52,369 nucleotides of DNA from Clostridium sp. Cult1 (lineage in GTDB: Bacteria > Bacillota > Clostridia > Tissierellales > Tepidimicrobiaceae): positions 2,196,571 to 2,248,939 of the forward strand of contig NZ_PPXW01000001.1 in NCBI RefSeq assembly GCF_021655095.1, written 5' to 3'. The position numbers and the translations under genes were made by a program. Shown here in pieces: positions 1 through 10,151 of the stretch (positions are counted from its first letter, which is position 1; every line of letters begins with the position of its first letter). Under the pieces are notes generated by a model. It made no database searches, had not been told where the DNA came from, and worked only from the letters and a program-made list of their open reading frames with translations.

Positions 1-72
1 TATAAGTTTTTCTCTTACTCATTTTACGGACACTTCCTTCCTCGGTTATTAGTATATATAAAACCTTATTTA

Positions 73-960
73 GTGTCCATAGTTATATACTACCATCAGC
101 GTTTAAAGTTAACTCAACATGATGTTTCAAACTTAACAGGGGTAAGCGTGGAAACATTGAGGAAAATTGAAAATGGTAGGGTAATTCCAAAGCATGAAAC
201 CTTAGATCTACTCTCTCCTATCTTAAAAGAAGATTTAAACCAACTTCTACTCAACTATAGAATTGATAATTATTATAAATTTAAACGAGTTATTAATAGC
301 ATCGAATCTAAACTTTATATAGATGAATATGCAACTCTTTCAATTGAATTAGATGAATTAAAAATTCTTTTGAATGATAACTTAAGCAAATATTTTTCTA
401 ACCTACTCAAACAATTTATATTAATGGTAGAAGCCATCATTTTAAACAAAAAGCACTATAATCCCAATGAAGCAATGAATAAACTCACAGAGGCATTAAA
501 AATGACTACACCAAAATTTGCACTTTCTAATTATAAATCCTTTGTATATAATTCCATAGAATTAAGAATTTTAATGAATATGGCTCTCGTGATGCAAAAT
601 ATGGAAACTGTAGATAAAGCTTTAGAAATTATGAGGTTTTGTTTAAAAACGGTGGAGCCTGAAGACAGCACATATCCAGAAATATGTTATAATATAGCCC
701 ATACTTACCATAAACTAAATATTCATGAAAAAGCCTTGAAGTTTTCAAATCTAGGTACAGAAAACTATGCTAAGCATAAAAATTATAATGGAATAAGTCT
801 TTTGTATTTTAGAAAAGGGATTGCAGAATATTTTCTCAATCATGATTGTTTTATGGGTTCTTTAAATAAATCCATAGTTTTATGTGAAATTTTTAAGCAA
901 TTTAAATTAAAAGATATAATTGTAGATAATTGTAGGAGCTTTTATGGTATAGAGTTGTAG
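73..960 (+). CDS. XRE-family HTH regulator with C-terminal TPR-like repeats (Rgg/PlcR-like)
   Basis: The first 60 or so residues form a helix-turn-helix (LTQHDVSNLTGVSVETLRKIENG, seen around residues 13-35 in two pieces: LTQHDVSNLTGVS and ETLRKIENG). The remaining 230 residues are all helical with tetratricopeptide-like pairs, for example around residues 195-240. This architecture is that of RRNPP regulators, which bind short signalling peptides; peptide control here is inference. The GTG at 73 has no Shine-Dalgarno sequence and the frame is open to the left edge of the window, so the N-terminus is uncertain. The upstream residues do not look like protein, so I kept the GTG. No small peptide gene is visible beside it. 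It converges with uvrA across a shared terminator. Confidence 0.72.
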   Translation: MSIVIYYHQRLKLTQHDVSNLTGVSVETLRKIENGRVIPKHETLDLLSPILKEDLNQLLLNYRIDNYYKFKRVINSIESKLYIDEYATLSIELDELKILLNDNLSKYFSNLLKQFILMVEAIILNKKHYNPNEAMNKLTEALKMTTPKFALSNYKSFVYNSIELRILMNMALVMQNMETVDKALEIMRFCLKTVEPEDSTYPEICYNIAHTYHKLNIHEKALKFSNLGTENYAKHKNYNGISLLYFRKGIAEYFLNHDCFMGSLNKSIVLCEIFKQFKLKDIIVDNCRSFYGIEL

Positions 961-980
961 CTCCTGTTTATTCAAAAAAA

Positions 981-1003
981 GAATCAGCCATAACAGCTGA
1001 TTC
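981..1003. terminator. Intrinsic terminator between the HTH regulator and uvrA
   Basis: GAATCAGC (981-988) pairs with GCTGATTC (996-1003) around a 7-base loop. A run of A at 974-980 gives the T-tract for leftward uvrA transcription, and T-rich sequence follows on the right, so it may work both ways. Confidence 0.85.
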
Positions 1004-1011
1004 TTCTTATA

Positions 1012-3843
1012 TTATTTCTGCTTTTCCAATACCTTCTTCAAAAACTGTCCTGTATAAGACTTATCCACTTTTGCTATTTCTTCAGGTGTACCTGTAGCTA
1101 CTACTGTACCACCATTATCTCCTCCTTCTGGTCCTAAATCTATTATATAGTCGGCAGTTTTTATTACATCTAGATTGTGTTCTATTACTATTACAGTATT
1201 GCCTCCTTCTACTAATTGGTCTAATACCTTAATTAACTTATGGATATCTGCCATATGGAGACCTGTTGTTGGCTCATCTAATATATAGATGGTTTTTCCC
1301 GTACTCCTTTTACTTAATTCTGTAGCCAATTTAACCCTCTGGGCTTCTCCACCAGATAGTTCTGTTGAGGATTGACCTAGTTTTACATATCCTAAACCTA
1401 CATCATATAAAGTCTGTAATTTTCTTTTTATCCTAGGTATGTTTTCAAAAAATTCAAGGGCTTCTTCTACAGTCATATCTAATACATCAGAAATGGTCTT
1501 CCCTTTATATTTAACCTGTAATGTCTCTCTATTATACCTTTTACCTTTACATACCTCGCAGGGCACATATACATCGGGTAGAAAATGCATTTCTACCTTT
1601 AATATTCCATCTCCTTTACAGGCTTCACATCTTCCGCCTTTTACATTGAAACTAAATCTACCTTTAGCATATCCTCGCATCTTAGCTTCTGGAGTCATGG
1701 CAAATACATCTCTTATATAGTCGAAAACTCCAGTATAGGTGGCAGGGTTAGATCTAGGAGTTCTACCAATGGGAGATTGGTCTATTACTATTACCTTATC
1801 TAAATGCTCTAATCCTTTAATATTTCTATGTTTTCCTGGTTTTATCTTTGCTCCATTTAATTTTTGGGCAAGGCTTTTGTATAATATTTCATTTACCAAA
1901 GTACTCTTCCCAGAGCCAGATACACCAGTTACACAGGTAAAAACCCCGAGAGGAAATTTCACATTTATTTTTTTTAAATTATTTTCTTCTGCACCAATGA
2001 CTTCTACCCAATTGCCATTTGGTTCAGTCCTTTTAGCGGGAATTTCAATACGCTTTTTCCCAGATAGATATTGTCCAGTAATAGATTTTGGATTATCCTT
2101 TATTTCATCTATAGTCCCTTCTGCTACTATATATCCTCCATGGACTCCTGCTCCAGGCCCAATATCCACTATATGGTCTGCGCTATACATGGTATCTTCG
2201 TCATGCTCTACTACTATAAGAGTATTGCCTAAATTAGTTAAATTCCTCAAGGTCTTCAAAAGCTTTGCATTATCCCTTTGATGTAATCCGATACTTGGTT
2301 CGTCTAATACATAAATTACTCCTACAAGGCTTGAGCCAATTTGTGTAGCTAATCTAATCCTTTGGGACTCCCCTCCAGATAAGGTGCCTGCATTCCTGGA
2401 CAGGGTAAGATAATCCAATCCCACATCTCTTAAAAAAGATAATCTTTCCTTTATCTCCTTTAATATCTGATGTCCTACTAATCGTTGCCTTTCGTCAAGA
2501 TCTAGATTATCCACAAAATCTATAGCTTTAGATATGGATAGATGGGTAAATTCTGCTATATTCAATCCTCCTACTTTAACTGCTAATACTTCTTCCTTCA
2601 ATCTATGCCCTTTACATTTAGGGCAGGGAATTTCCGCCATATAATCATCTATTCTATCCTTCATATAATCTGAGTTGGTTTCCCTATATCTTCTTTCTAG
2701 GTTAGGAATAATTCCTTCAAATTTTCCTTTAAAGCTTCTAATACCATCTTGATAATGGCTATGAAATTTAAAACTGATAGTCCTTTTTGTCCCATATAAT
2801 AGTTCATCTAAAAACTTTTTAGGTGCGTCTTTTAAAGGGATATCCATATCAAAACCATTGTCTTCTGCCAAAGTTTTAAATATTTGATAATAATAAGTAG
2901 ATTCATTGGCAGTATTGAAGGGAGCAATTCCCCCTTCATTTATACTCAATTCTGGATTTGGTATAACTAATTCCTTATCTACTTCCTTATGATAACCTAT
3001 TCCATTACAGTTAGGACAGGCTCCAAAAGGTGAGTTGAAAGAGAACATTCTTGGGGATAATTCTTCTATAGCTACACCACAATCAGGACAGGCTAGCTTT
3101 TGGCTAAACATTATCCTTTCTTTATCTATTACATCTACGATAACCAATCCATCTGCTAATTTTAATCCAGTTTCTAAAGAGTCAGTCAATCGCCGCTCTA
3201 TACCTTCTTTGACTATTATTCTATCTACTACTATTTCAATATCGTGCTTTTTGTTTTTCTCCATATTTATATCGTCAGTTATCTCATACATTTCTCCATC
3301 TACTATTACCCTGATGAAACCTTCTTTTTTTATATTCTCTAATATATTTTTATGTTCTCCTTTTTTCCCCCTAACTACTGGTGATAGTATTTGGATCCTA
3401 GTCCTTTCTTCTAATTCCATTATCTTATCTACCATTTGGTCTACCGTTTGACTAGTTATCTCTTTACCACATTTATAGCAATAAGGGATCCCTATTCTAG
3501 CATATAATAGCCTTAAATAATCGTATATTTCCGTTACTGTACCTACAGTAGACCTAGGATTTCTACTGGTAGTCTTTTGATCAATAGAAATAGAAGGTGA
3601 TAAACCTTCTATATATTCTACATCCGGTTTTTCCATTTGTCCTAAAAATTGTCGAGCATAGCTGGATAGGCTTTCCACATATCTTCTTTGTCCTTCTGCA
3701 TATATTGTATCAAAGGCTAGGGATGATTTTCCTGAGCCACTTAGCCCGGTAATTACGATGAATTTATTTCTGGGAAGTTCTAAATCAATATTTTTTAAAT
3801 TGTGTTCTTTAGCTCCTCTAATTACTATTTTGTTATTTTCCAA
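1012..3843 (-). CDS. uvrA: Excinuclease ABC subunit A (UvrA)
   Basis: Damage-recognition ATPase of nucleotide excision repair, which loads UvrB on DNA. Two ABC cassettes are visible: Walker [10 protein letters not shown] near residue 35 and GVSGSGKST in the second half, each followed by an LSGGE signature and a DEPS/DEPT Walker B. Four CxxC-type zinc-binding pairs are present (CYKCG, CPDCG/CPNC, CPKC, CEAC/CEVC). Length about 943 residues is normal. A GTG 12 bases further upstream is inside the sequence AGAGGTGA, which is itself the ribosome site for a TTG at 3841-3843. The TTG start gives an N-terminus that aligns with other UvrA proteins, so I prefer it. It is second gene of the uvrBA operon, 49 bases after uvrB from this start. 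Confidence 0.97.
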   Translation of the reverse strand: MENNKIVIRGAKEHNLKNIDLELPRNKFIVITGLSGSGKSSLAFDTIYAEGQRRYVESLSSYARQFLGQMEKPDVEYIEGLSPSISIDQKTTSRNPRSTVGTVTEIYDYLRLLYARIGIPYCYKCGKEITSQTVDQMVDKIMELEERTRIQILSPVVRGKKGEHKNILENIKKEGFIRVIVDGEMYEITDDINMEKNKKHDIEIVVDRIIVKEGIERRLTDSLETGLKLADGLVIVDVIDKERIMFSQKLACPDCGVAIEELSPRMFSFNSPFGACPNCNGIGYHKEVDKELVIPNPELSINEGGIAPFNTANESTYYYQIFKTLAEDNGFDMDIPLKDAPKKFLDELLYGTKRTISFKFHSHYQDGIRSFKGKFEGIIPNLERRYRETNSDYMKDRIDDYMAEIPCPKCKGHRLKEEVLAVKVGGLNIAEFTHLSISKAIDFVDNLDLDERQRLVGHQILKEIKERLSFLRDVGLDYLTLSRNAGTLSGGESQRIRLATQIGSSLVGVIYVLDEPSIGLHQRDNAKLLKTLRNLTNLGNTLIVVEHDEDTMYSADHIVDIGPGAGVHGGYIVAEGTIDEIKDNPKSITGQYLSGKKRIEIPAKRTEPNGNWVEVIGAEENNLKKINVKFPLGVFTCVTGVSGSGKSTLVNEILYKSLAQKLNGAKIKPGKHRNIKGLEHLDKVIVIDQSPIGRTPRSNPATYTGVFDYIRDVFAMTPEAKMRGYAKGRFSFNVKGGRCEACKGDGILKVEMHFLPDVYVPCEVCKGKRYNRETLQVKYKGKTISDVLDMTVEEALEFFENIPRIKRKLQTLYDVGLGYVKLGQSSTELSGGEAQRVKLATELSKRSTGKTIYILDEPTTGLHMADIHKLIKVLDQLVEGGNTVIVIEHNLDVIKTADYIIDLGPEGGDNGGTVVATGTPEEIAKVDKSYTGQFLKKVLEKQK

Positions 3844-3892
3844 ATTATATTTCACCTCTTTTTAACAATTCACTAGATAAAAACTAAGCAAA

Positions 3893-5872
3893 TCACTGTA
3901 ATCCTGCGTCTTGCATTTTCTTTAGCTGAATCATCTTATCTCTTAGCTCTGCCGCTTTTTCAAAGTTTAGCTCTTCTGCTGCTTTTAACATAGATTGTCT
4001 TATATTCTGGATCATAGCTTCTAGCTCTTCTCCTGTAAATGTACCAACTACATATTCTTCCTCTTCTTCTAACGCAATAGTGGCCTCTATTACATCCCTA
4101 ACTCCTTTAATTATGGATTTTGGTGTTATATTGTGTTCTTTATTATATTTATCTTGTATTTCTCTTCTCCTATTGGTTTCCTTAATAGTTCTATCCATAG
4201 ATTTAGTTATAGTATCAGCATACATAATGACTTGACCAGATACATTTCTTGCTGCTCTTCCTGTAGTCTGTATCAATGAAGTCTCTGACCTTAAAAACCC
4301 TTCCTTATCTGCATCTAATATGGCCACTAAAGAGACCTCTGGTAAGTCTAATCCTTCCCTTAATAGATTGATACCTACTAATACATCGTATTTACCTAAT
4401 CTTAAATCCCTTATAATTTCCATCCTTTCGATGGTGTCAATATCTGAGTGAAGATAGGTTACCTTAATGCCAATTTCCTTAAAATAATCCGTCAAATCTT
4501 CTGCCATCTTCTTGGTCAAAGTAGTTACTAGTACCCTTTCTTTCTTTTCTGCTCTAATCCTTATTTCCTTTACTAAATCATCTATCTGGTGTTCTGTAGG
4601 CCTTACATCTATCTTAGGATCTAATAATCCTGTAGGTCTGATTATCTGTTCTACTATTTGTTCTGAATGCTCTTTTTCATAAGGCCCTGGTGTGGCCGAT
4701 ACATATATTATCTGATTTATATGGTCTTCAAATTCGGTAAACTTTAAAGGTCTATTATCCAATGCTGAAGGAAGTCTAAAACCATATTCCACTAAATTGG
4801 TTTTTCTAGATCTATCCCCTTCATACATACCCCCAATTTGTGGGATAGTCACATGGGACTCATCTACTATTATAAGGAAATCCTTGGGAAAATAATCTAT
4901 TAAAGTATAGGGTTTGCTTCCTGGTGCTCTCCCACTTAAATGTCTTGAGTAGTTTTCTATGCCTTGGCAAAATCCCATTTCCCTTAACATCTCAATATCA
5001 TATCTGGTTCTCTGCTCCAACCTTTGAGCTTCCAATAATTTATTTTGAGATCTTAATTCCTTTAACCTTACTTCTAGTTCTTCTTCTATACTAATAATAG
5101 CCTTATCTATCTTATCTTTAGATGTAGCATAGTGGGAAGCTGGAAAAATAGAAATATGTTTTCTAGCTCCAATAATCTCGCCAGTTAGATGGTTGACTTC
5201 CACTATCCTATCGATTTCATCTCCAAAGAATTCTACTCTAATGGTATTTTCACTAGAAGAAGCTGGGAATATCTCCAGTACATCTCCTCTAACCCTAAAG
5301 GTTCCCCTAATGAAATTTACATCGTTACGCATATACTGGATATCAATTAGTTTCCGCATTATTTCATCCCTATCCTTAATCATACCTGGCCTTAGGGAGA
5401 CTACTAAATTTTCATAATCAATAGGATCTCCCAGCCCATATATACAGGATACACTAGCTACTATAATTACATCCCTTCTTTCAAATAAAGCAGCAGTAGC
5501 TGAGTGCCTTAATTTATCTATCTCATCATTTATTGAAGCATCTTTTTCAATATAAGTGTCCGTTTGGGGTACATATGCCTCAGGTTGGTAATAATCATAA
5601 TAAGATACAAAGTATTCTACAGCATTGTTGGGAAAAAACTCTTTAAATTCACTTGCTAATTGATAAGCTAAAGTTTTATTATGGGCTATAACTAAGGTCG
5701 GTTTCTGTACCTTCTCTATTATATTAGCCATAGTGAAAGTTTTTCCCGAACCCGTTACACCTAATAGAGTTTGATGTTTTAAATCATTAAATATGCCATT
5801 TGACAATTTATCTATAGCCTCTGGCTGATCACCAGTAGGCTTAAAATTGGATTGAATTTTAAATTTATACAT
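3893..5872 (-). CDS. uvrB: Excinuclease ABC subunit B (UvrB)
   Basis: Superfamily 2 helicase-fold protein that verifies damage and directs UvrC incision. Walker A GVTGSGKT lies at residues 38-45, the DESH box near the middle, helicase motif [11 protein letters not shown] in the C-terminal half, and the UVR motif that contacts UvrA/UvrC at about 620-655. The 659-residue length is typical. GAGGTGA sits 6-7 bases before the ATG. It is the first gene of uvrBA and is preceded by a promoter and a LexA operator, so it should be induced by DNA damage. Confidence 0.98.
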   Translation of the reverse strand: MYKFKIQSNFKPTGDQPEAIDKLSNGIFNDLKHQTLLGVTGSGKTFTMANIIEKVQKPTLVIAHNKTLAYQLASEFKEFFPNNAVEYFVSYYDYYQPEAYVPQTDTYIEKDASINDEIDKLRHSATAALFERRDVIIVASVSCIYGLGDPIDYENLVVSLRPGMIKDRDEIMRKLIDIQYMRNDVNFIRGTFRVRGDVLEIFPASSSENTIRVEFFGDEIDRIVEVNHLTGEIIGARKHISIFPASHYATSKDKIDKAIISIEEELEVRLKELRSQNKLLEAQRLEQRTRYDIEMLREMGFCQGIENYSRHLSGRAPGSKPYTLIDYFPKDFLIIVDESHVTIPQIGGMYEGDRSRKTNLVEYGFRLPSALDNRPLKFTEFEDHINQIIYVSATPGPYEKEHSEQIVEQIIRPTGLLDPKIDVRPTEHQIDDLVKEIRIRAEKKERVLVTTLTKKMAEDLTDYFKEIGIKVTYLHSDIDTIERMEIIRDLRLGKYDVLVGINLLREGLDLPEVSLVAILDADKEGFLRSETSLIQTTGRAARNVSGQVIMYADTITKSMDRTIKETNRRREIQDKYNKEHNITPKSIIKGVRDVIEATIALEEEEEYVVGTFTGEELEAMIQNIRQSMLKAAEELNFEKAAELRDKMIQLKKMQDAGLQ

Positions 5873-5888
5873 TTAATTCACCTCGAAT

Positions 5889-5902
5889 TGAACGCTTGTT
5901 CG
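5889..5902 (-). promoter_or_regulatory. LexA (SOS) operator upstream of uvrB
   Basis: On the minus strand this reads CGAACAAGCGTTCA, matching 13 of 14 positions of the Gram-positive LexA/DinR box CGAACRNRYGTTYC. It lies between the -10 element and the uvrB ribosome site, where bound LexA would block transcription. Confidence 0.88.
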
Positions 5903-5915
5903 TTTCTATTATTTT

Positions 5916-5943
5916 ATTATATTACATTTATGATTAAAGTCAA
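5916..5943 (-). promoter_or_regulatory. Sigma-A promoter of uvrBA
   Basis: Minus strand TTGACT (5938-5943), a 16-base spacer, then TATAAT (5916-5921). The predicted start falls just before the LexA box at 5889-5902. Confidence 0.82.
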
Positions 5944-6021
5944 AATCTTTTTAATAAAAATAAAATAATATTGAACAATTACTATTAATATTATAAACTA
6001 TTAAGGAAGGAGGAGCTAATT

Positions 6022-7611
6022 ATGAGAAAAATATTATTTATTTTAATGGTTTTCACATTAGTTCTTATAACCATTGGATGTAGGTCTAATCAAGAAAATC
6101 CCCTTTCAACTATGGAAGAAAATACCGAGGAAAAATCCTTGAGTTATAAAATTGAAAAAATAACATTGTCTAAGGGCTTTCAGTCTACAGAACCTAATGT
6201 AGAAATATTAGATAAAACCAAAAAGTTTAAATTACTAGCAAATATTGGCCTAATAGAAAGTTCAGGTATCGAAATAAATAAAATTACTAAGTCTGATAAA
6301 TCTATAAATATATATGTAAATAGATTGTTAGAATCTGGGGAAGTTCAATTAGCAGTACCAAAAGTAATATTAGAATTTGAAGACCCTATTGATGAAAATA
6401 TTGAGGACTTGAAGTTCAATATAATAAACCAAAATTATGATCTAGTATCCCTAAAATTTAATAAGGACCAAATTTTAGACAAAATTTATAACCACTTTAA
6501 AATCGAACCTAGTTCTATACCAGATGTTAAACTAACCAAATTAAAAGATCAAATATATTGGCAAATATCTTTCAACAATATATTCGATAAAGAAGATATA
6601 AAATCCCCATTGGTCAATTTAAACGTAAAAGTCGATGCAGATACAGGAAAAATACTAGGTTCTGCAAAGAAAGCTATTTCTACTTATATCGATGATGGAG
6701 TCCTATTAGATTATCTACCCAATGATTACTTACTCTATAAGCAGCATTATGAAGAAAATGATACTAGTTATGAAATATTATGGATTTACAATTTATCAAA
6801 TGGACAAAAGGATAAGTTATATACATCAAAAAATAAAATTCAATCAGCAAACTTTAACCCAGATGGTGAATATATTTCTATTATTGAAGCAGTTGGGGAT
6901 AATAGTGACCTTTATTTAGTACAGATAGAAGAAAAAATTGCTTACAAAATAACCCCAGATACTTTTCTACATCCTAAGCTTATGAAGTGGAAAGACGATG
7001 AAACACTGTATTTTATAGATATTAAAGATGAAACATCTACCCTTTTGACTTATAATGTAAAAGAAAATACATCCAATCAAATATTTAAAGTGGATAAATT
7101 TATTGAATCTTTTGATATACTAGATAATAAACTGATATTTACTGAACCTGAAATAGACTCTGTGAATAAAAATATTTTTTTTTATGAACATGAAGATAAT
7201 ATCAAACAAATAGGTGTAGGTTTTAAAGCAAGTTTTTTAGATGATCAAAATATAATATATTTGGAAAATGTAGAAGAAGAAAATAAAAACATATTGTATG
7301 AGTACAATATTAATAACCATATAGTTGAAGATAAGTTAAATCAGGATATAGTCAACTATTATAAATTAGATGAAAACAATATGCTTCTAATAGAAAAAAA
7401 TACCTATAATAATGATTATACAATAAATAGGTTTAATATTATAGAAAATAAGCTCACAGCTATTGCTAAGATAAATAGCGATAAAATATTCTATGATTCA
7501 AATACGGGAAAGGGCTATATAAACTTATGTCCCCCTTATGATAATGACAACCTAAGTATAATATATTCTGTTGACTTAGATAAATTAGAACTGGCAGATA
7601 TAAAAAATTAA
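6022..7611 (+). CDS. Secreted lipoprotein with beta-rich C-terminal half, function unknown
   Basis: Residues 1-19 are a lipoprotein signal peptide ending in the lipobox TIGC, with Cys20 as the lipidation site, so it should be anchored on the outer face of the membrane. The middle third contains a stretch like a PepSY repeat (VDADTGKILG, about residue 205). The last 300 residues consist of regularly spaced strands of the type LYTYN/YLIDI, as in a TolB-like beta-propeller. I do not recognise the family. A strong AAGGAAGGAGG ribosome site precedes the ATG. It is transcribed alone, divergent from uvrB and convergent with the MinJ-like gene. Confidence 0.75.
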   Translation: MRKILFILMVFTLVLITIGCRSNQENPLSTMEENTEEKSLSYKIEKITLSKGFQSTEPNVEILDKTKKFKLLANIGLIESSGIEINKITKSDKSINIYVNRLLESGEVQLAVPKVILEFEDPIDENIEDLKFNIINQNYDLVSLKFNKDQILDKIYNHFKIEPSSIPDVKLTKLKDQIYWQISFNNIFDKEDIKSPLVNLNVKVDADTGKILGSAKKAISTYIDDGVLLDYLPNDYLLYKQHYEENDTSYEILWIYNLSNGQKDKLYTSKNKIQSANFNPDGEYISIIEAVGDNSDLYLVQIEEKIAYKITPDTFLHPKLMKWKDDETLYFIDIKDETSTLLTYNVKENTSNQIFKVDKFIESFDILDNKLIFTEPEIDSVNKNIFFYEHEDNIKQIGVGFKASFLDDQNIIYLENVEEENKNILYEYNINNHIVEDKLNQDIVNYYKLDENNMLLIEKNTYNNDYTINRFNIIENKLTAIAKINSDKIFYDSNTGKGYINLCPPYDNDNLSIIYSVDLDKLELADIKN

Positions 7612-7633
7612 AATGAACCTTAAGGTTCATTTT
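7610..7633. terminator. Bidirectional terminator after the lipoprotein gene
   Basis: AAAATGAACC and GGTTCATTTT form a 10-bp stem around TTAA. AATTTTT follows on the plus strand, and T-rich sequence follows on the minus strand. It includes the stop region of the opposing gene. Confidence 0.82.
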
Positions 7634-8798
7634 AATTTTTGAAAGTAGATTTTCTTCTTTTTCCGAACTTATTAATCAATTTTACAATAAGGGTTTTAGA
7701 CTCCTCTACTATAAGAATTTGATCTAAAAAATTTGAAACAACAACTATTCCTAAATTATTGATGCCTTTCTGATAGTCCTTATACTCCTTTGTTATTAAT
7801 CCTTTTTTTATATCAAACACGTCTAACCATATAATTTTAGGTCTAATTAGAAGTATGTCCTCAATATCTTTCTTTGAGTATATCCTATGGTCATTTAAAG
7901 ATAGTATTACATCCCCTGGATTTAAGGCCATTTTTTCACCAATACTATTAGGTAAAGTATCTAATACCCTTAGTCCATGTTCAGTAGATGTAAAGATGTA
8001 ACCTCCTCTTTCTTCTTTTCTCCTACCTACTAGAATAATTATTTCATGAGCTAATGGTGCAAATATAGAAGCGATGTATTTAAAAACATGATATTTTATC
8101 GATAATCCTGCCAAAATTAACAGGATGATACTAAACAAGAATAAAAGGCTAGCAGTTTCCTTAGACTTCCTTTCTGGAAAATTTGATAACGCAAAATCCC
8201 CATAACCTAGTATAGCCATTATAGTAATTGGATAAATGTCAATATTATTGACAAATATGGTGAAAGGAACTGGCCAAAATCTATTCATGGTAAATCCACC
8301 TATTATCTCATCTTGTTTTTCCATAAAAACTGGTACTCTGTTCCTTCTTCCATCCCATAAGATTAAGAAACTTTCTACTAAATGGAGTACCCCTATTACA
8401 AACATTATTTGGGATACATTTATACTAGGCCATCTAAAGATAAGATTCATGAAGGAAATAATTCCACCAGCATAAGAAAAACACATGAATCTGGGATGGA
8501 ATATAGACAGGAGCAAAGCTAAAGGCAGGATATAATAAAAATCCCTTGGATTTATTGAAATATCAAAATATATGAATATAATGCTTCCTAAAATTCCACC
8601 AATTAACCCAAATAGTGAAGATATAAGAACATTATAAACAGGGGATTTCCTATATTGGCCTAAAATCCCCTTTTCCATTTCCCCTATTTTTCTATATTGG
8701 AGATAAATAATCCCCACAACAATCCAAAAAAAAGGAGACTTTAAAATGGATAGAATATTGTATATAGAATAATATATAATTTGTAATAAAGGATGCAT
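7632..8798 (-). CDS. MinJ-like polytopic membrane protein with C-terminal PDZ domain
   Basis: About seven to eight hydrophobic segments fill residues 20-260. A PDZ-like domain follows at about 270-350, recognisable by the GLRVLDTLPNS/IGEKMALNPGDVILSLND pattern. This layout is that of Bacillus MinJ, which links DivIVA to MinCD and the divisome. The gene order ftsE-ftsX-(peptidase)-ctpA-this gene-uvrB-uvrA mirrors Bacillus subtilis, which supports the assignment. Sequence similarity to MinJ cannot be measured here, so the division role is inference. It ends 29 bases from the CtpA gene's downstream side and is probably co-transcribed. Confidence 0.72.
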   Translation of the reverse strand: MHPLLQIIYYSIYNILSILKSPFFWIVVGIIYLQYRKIGEMEKGILGQYRKSPVYNVLISSLFGLIGGILGSIIFIYFDISINPRDFYYILPLALLLSIFHPRFMCFSYAGGIISFMNLIFRWPSINVSQIMFVIGVLHLVESFLILWDGRRNRVPVFMEKQDEIIGGFTMNRFWPVPFTIFVNNIDIYPITIMAILGYGDFALSNFPERKSKETASLLFLFSIILLILAGLSIKYHVFKYIASIFAPLAHEIIILVGRRKEERGGYIFTSTEHGLRVLDTLPNSIGEKMALNPGDVILSLNDHRIYSKKDIEDILLIRPKIIWLDVFDIKKGLITKEYKDYQKGINNLGIVVVSNFLDQILIVEESKTLIVKLINKFGKRRKSTFKN

Positions 8799-8829
8799 CC
8801 ATAACTCTCCTTTACTTTAGTCCGCAAAC

Positions 8830-10053
8830 TTATTTAATTATTTCTTTTATTTTTTCTATAGCAGTTTGTAATTGTACATCCTCTTTTAAATTTTCTACCC
8901 CTATTTCTTGTATGTCTTCAGGCAAATCTACAACAATATCTGGCTCTATGCCTATACCATGAATATTCGTCCCATTGGGTGTAAAATATTCAGATACTGT
9001 TAATTTAAAACCTGAGCCATCAGATAGTTCTCTAATTCTTTGAACTATTCCTTTGCCAAAAGTTTTATTTCCTATTAAAATTCCCCTATTATGATCTTTA
9101 ATAGCCCCTGCTAATATTTCAGAAGCACTAGCACTACCTTCATTTACTAATACTACTAAAGGTGTATCTATATGCTTATTATTTGATTTTTCATATGTTC
9201 TTTCACCATTTCGTGTTTCCGTATATACTATTACTCCTTCTCCCAATAGTTCATCTGCTATATCTACACATACATTTAAAAGCCCTCCTGGATTATTTCT
9301 CAAGTCTAGAATAATACCAGAAACATCTTTACTCATAAGGCTATTTAAATCTTTCATAAAATCCTCATAAGTCAACTCATCAAAGGAGGTTATCTTAATG
9401 TAACCTATATTATTCTCTATTATATTAGATTTAACTGTTTCTAACCTAATCTCTTCTCGAACGATATCCATATCTATATAATCATTCTTTCCATCTTTAT
9501 CTTTTCTTAAAACAGTAATACTAACCGTAGTTTTAGGTTCACCTTTCATTAGTTTTACAGCCTTATCCATATTGTCTGCAGAAAATTCTTCTCCATTTAC
9601 CTTAATTATTTTATCTCCAGTTTTAAGTCCTGCCCTTTCACCTGGAGTCCCTTCTATAGGAGATACAACCGTTATAAGATTATCCTCTCCAGGAGTTACT
9701 ATTACACCTATGCCTCCATAAATTCCTTGAGTCTGTTCTGCAAAACTTTTAAACTCATCCTCTGTCATATATACTGAATAGGGATCCTCTAATGCTTGAA
9801 ATAATCCTTTTAGTTGCCCCTCTATAAGTTTTTCTTCATCTACATCCTTCAAAAAATTGTCTTTAATATAATCTTCCAATCCAATAGCTTTAGAATATTT
9901 TTTATAGGAGGAAGTTAACAGTTCATATTCTTTAGCTGGTAAAACAACCTTATCTTTATATTTAATAGTTAATAAATTGGTTGCACCAAAAGTGATGATA
10001 TTAGTCAAAATTATTAGCACTACCATCAAAGTTATAATTCTCTTTTTAGACAT
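8830..10053 (-). CDS. ctpA: Carboxy-terminal processing protease, S41 family
   Basis: A signal anchor lies at residues 5-28. A PDZ domain sits around 95-180 (GGIGVIV, GLKTGDKIIKVNG). The S41 core follows, with LDLRNNPGG, the catalytic serine region NEGSASASEIL and the catalytic lysine region TFGKGIVQ. The enzyme trims proteins from the C-terminus outside the membrane; relatives act in sporulation signalling or wall hydrolase turnover. A GTG 9 bases upstream overlaps GAGGTGA, which serves as the ribosome site, so the ATG at 10051-10053 is the better start. Catalytic residues look intact. Confidence 0.93.
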   Translation of the reverse strand: MSKKRIITLMVVLIILTNIITFGATNLLTIKYKDKVVLPAKEYELLTSSYKKYSKAIGLEDYIKDNFLKDVDEEKLIEGQLKGLFQALEDPYSVYMTEDEFKSFAEQTQGIYGGIGVIVTPGEDNLITVVSPIEGTPGERAGLKTGDKIIKVNGEEFSADNMDKAVKLMKGEPKTTVSITVLRKDKDGKNDYIDMDIVREEIRLETVKSNIIENNIGYIKITSFDELTYEDFMKDLNSLMSKDVSGIILDLRNNPGGLLNVCVDIADELLGEGVIVYTETRNGERTYEKSNNKHIDTPLVVLVNEGSASASEILAGAIKDHNRGILIGNKTFGKGIVQRIRELSDGSGFKLTVSEYFTPNGTNIHGIGIEPDIVVDLPEDIQEIGVENLKEDVQLQTAIEKIKEIIK

Positions 10054-10151
10054 TTTGTTCACCTCAATATTATGGATTATGTATTCTATTGTATTAAACC
10101 TACCTAAACATTATACCATAATGGGGAAAAATAGAAAAATAAAAAAGGGGA

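Noticed and set aside
1739-2281. Long open frame on the plus strand inside uvrA
   Set aside because: It is antisense to conserved UvrA sequence, has no ribosome site and no recognisable protein features.
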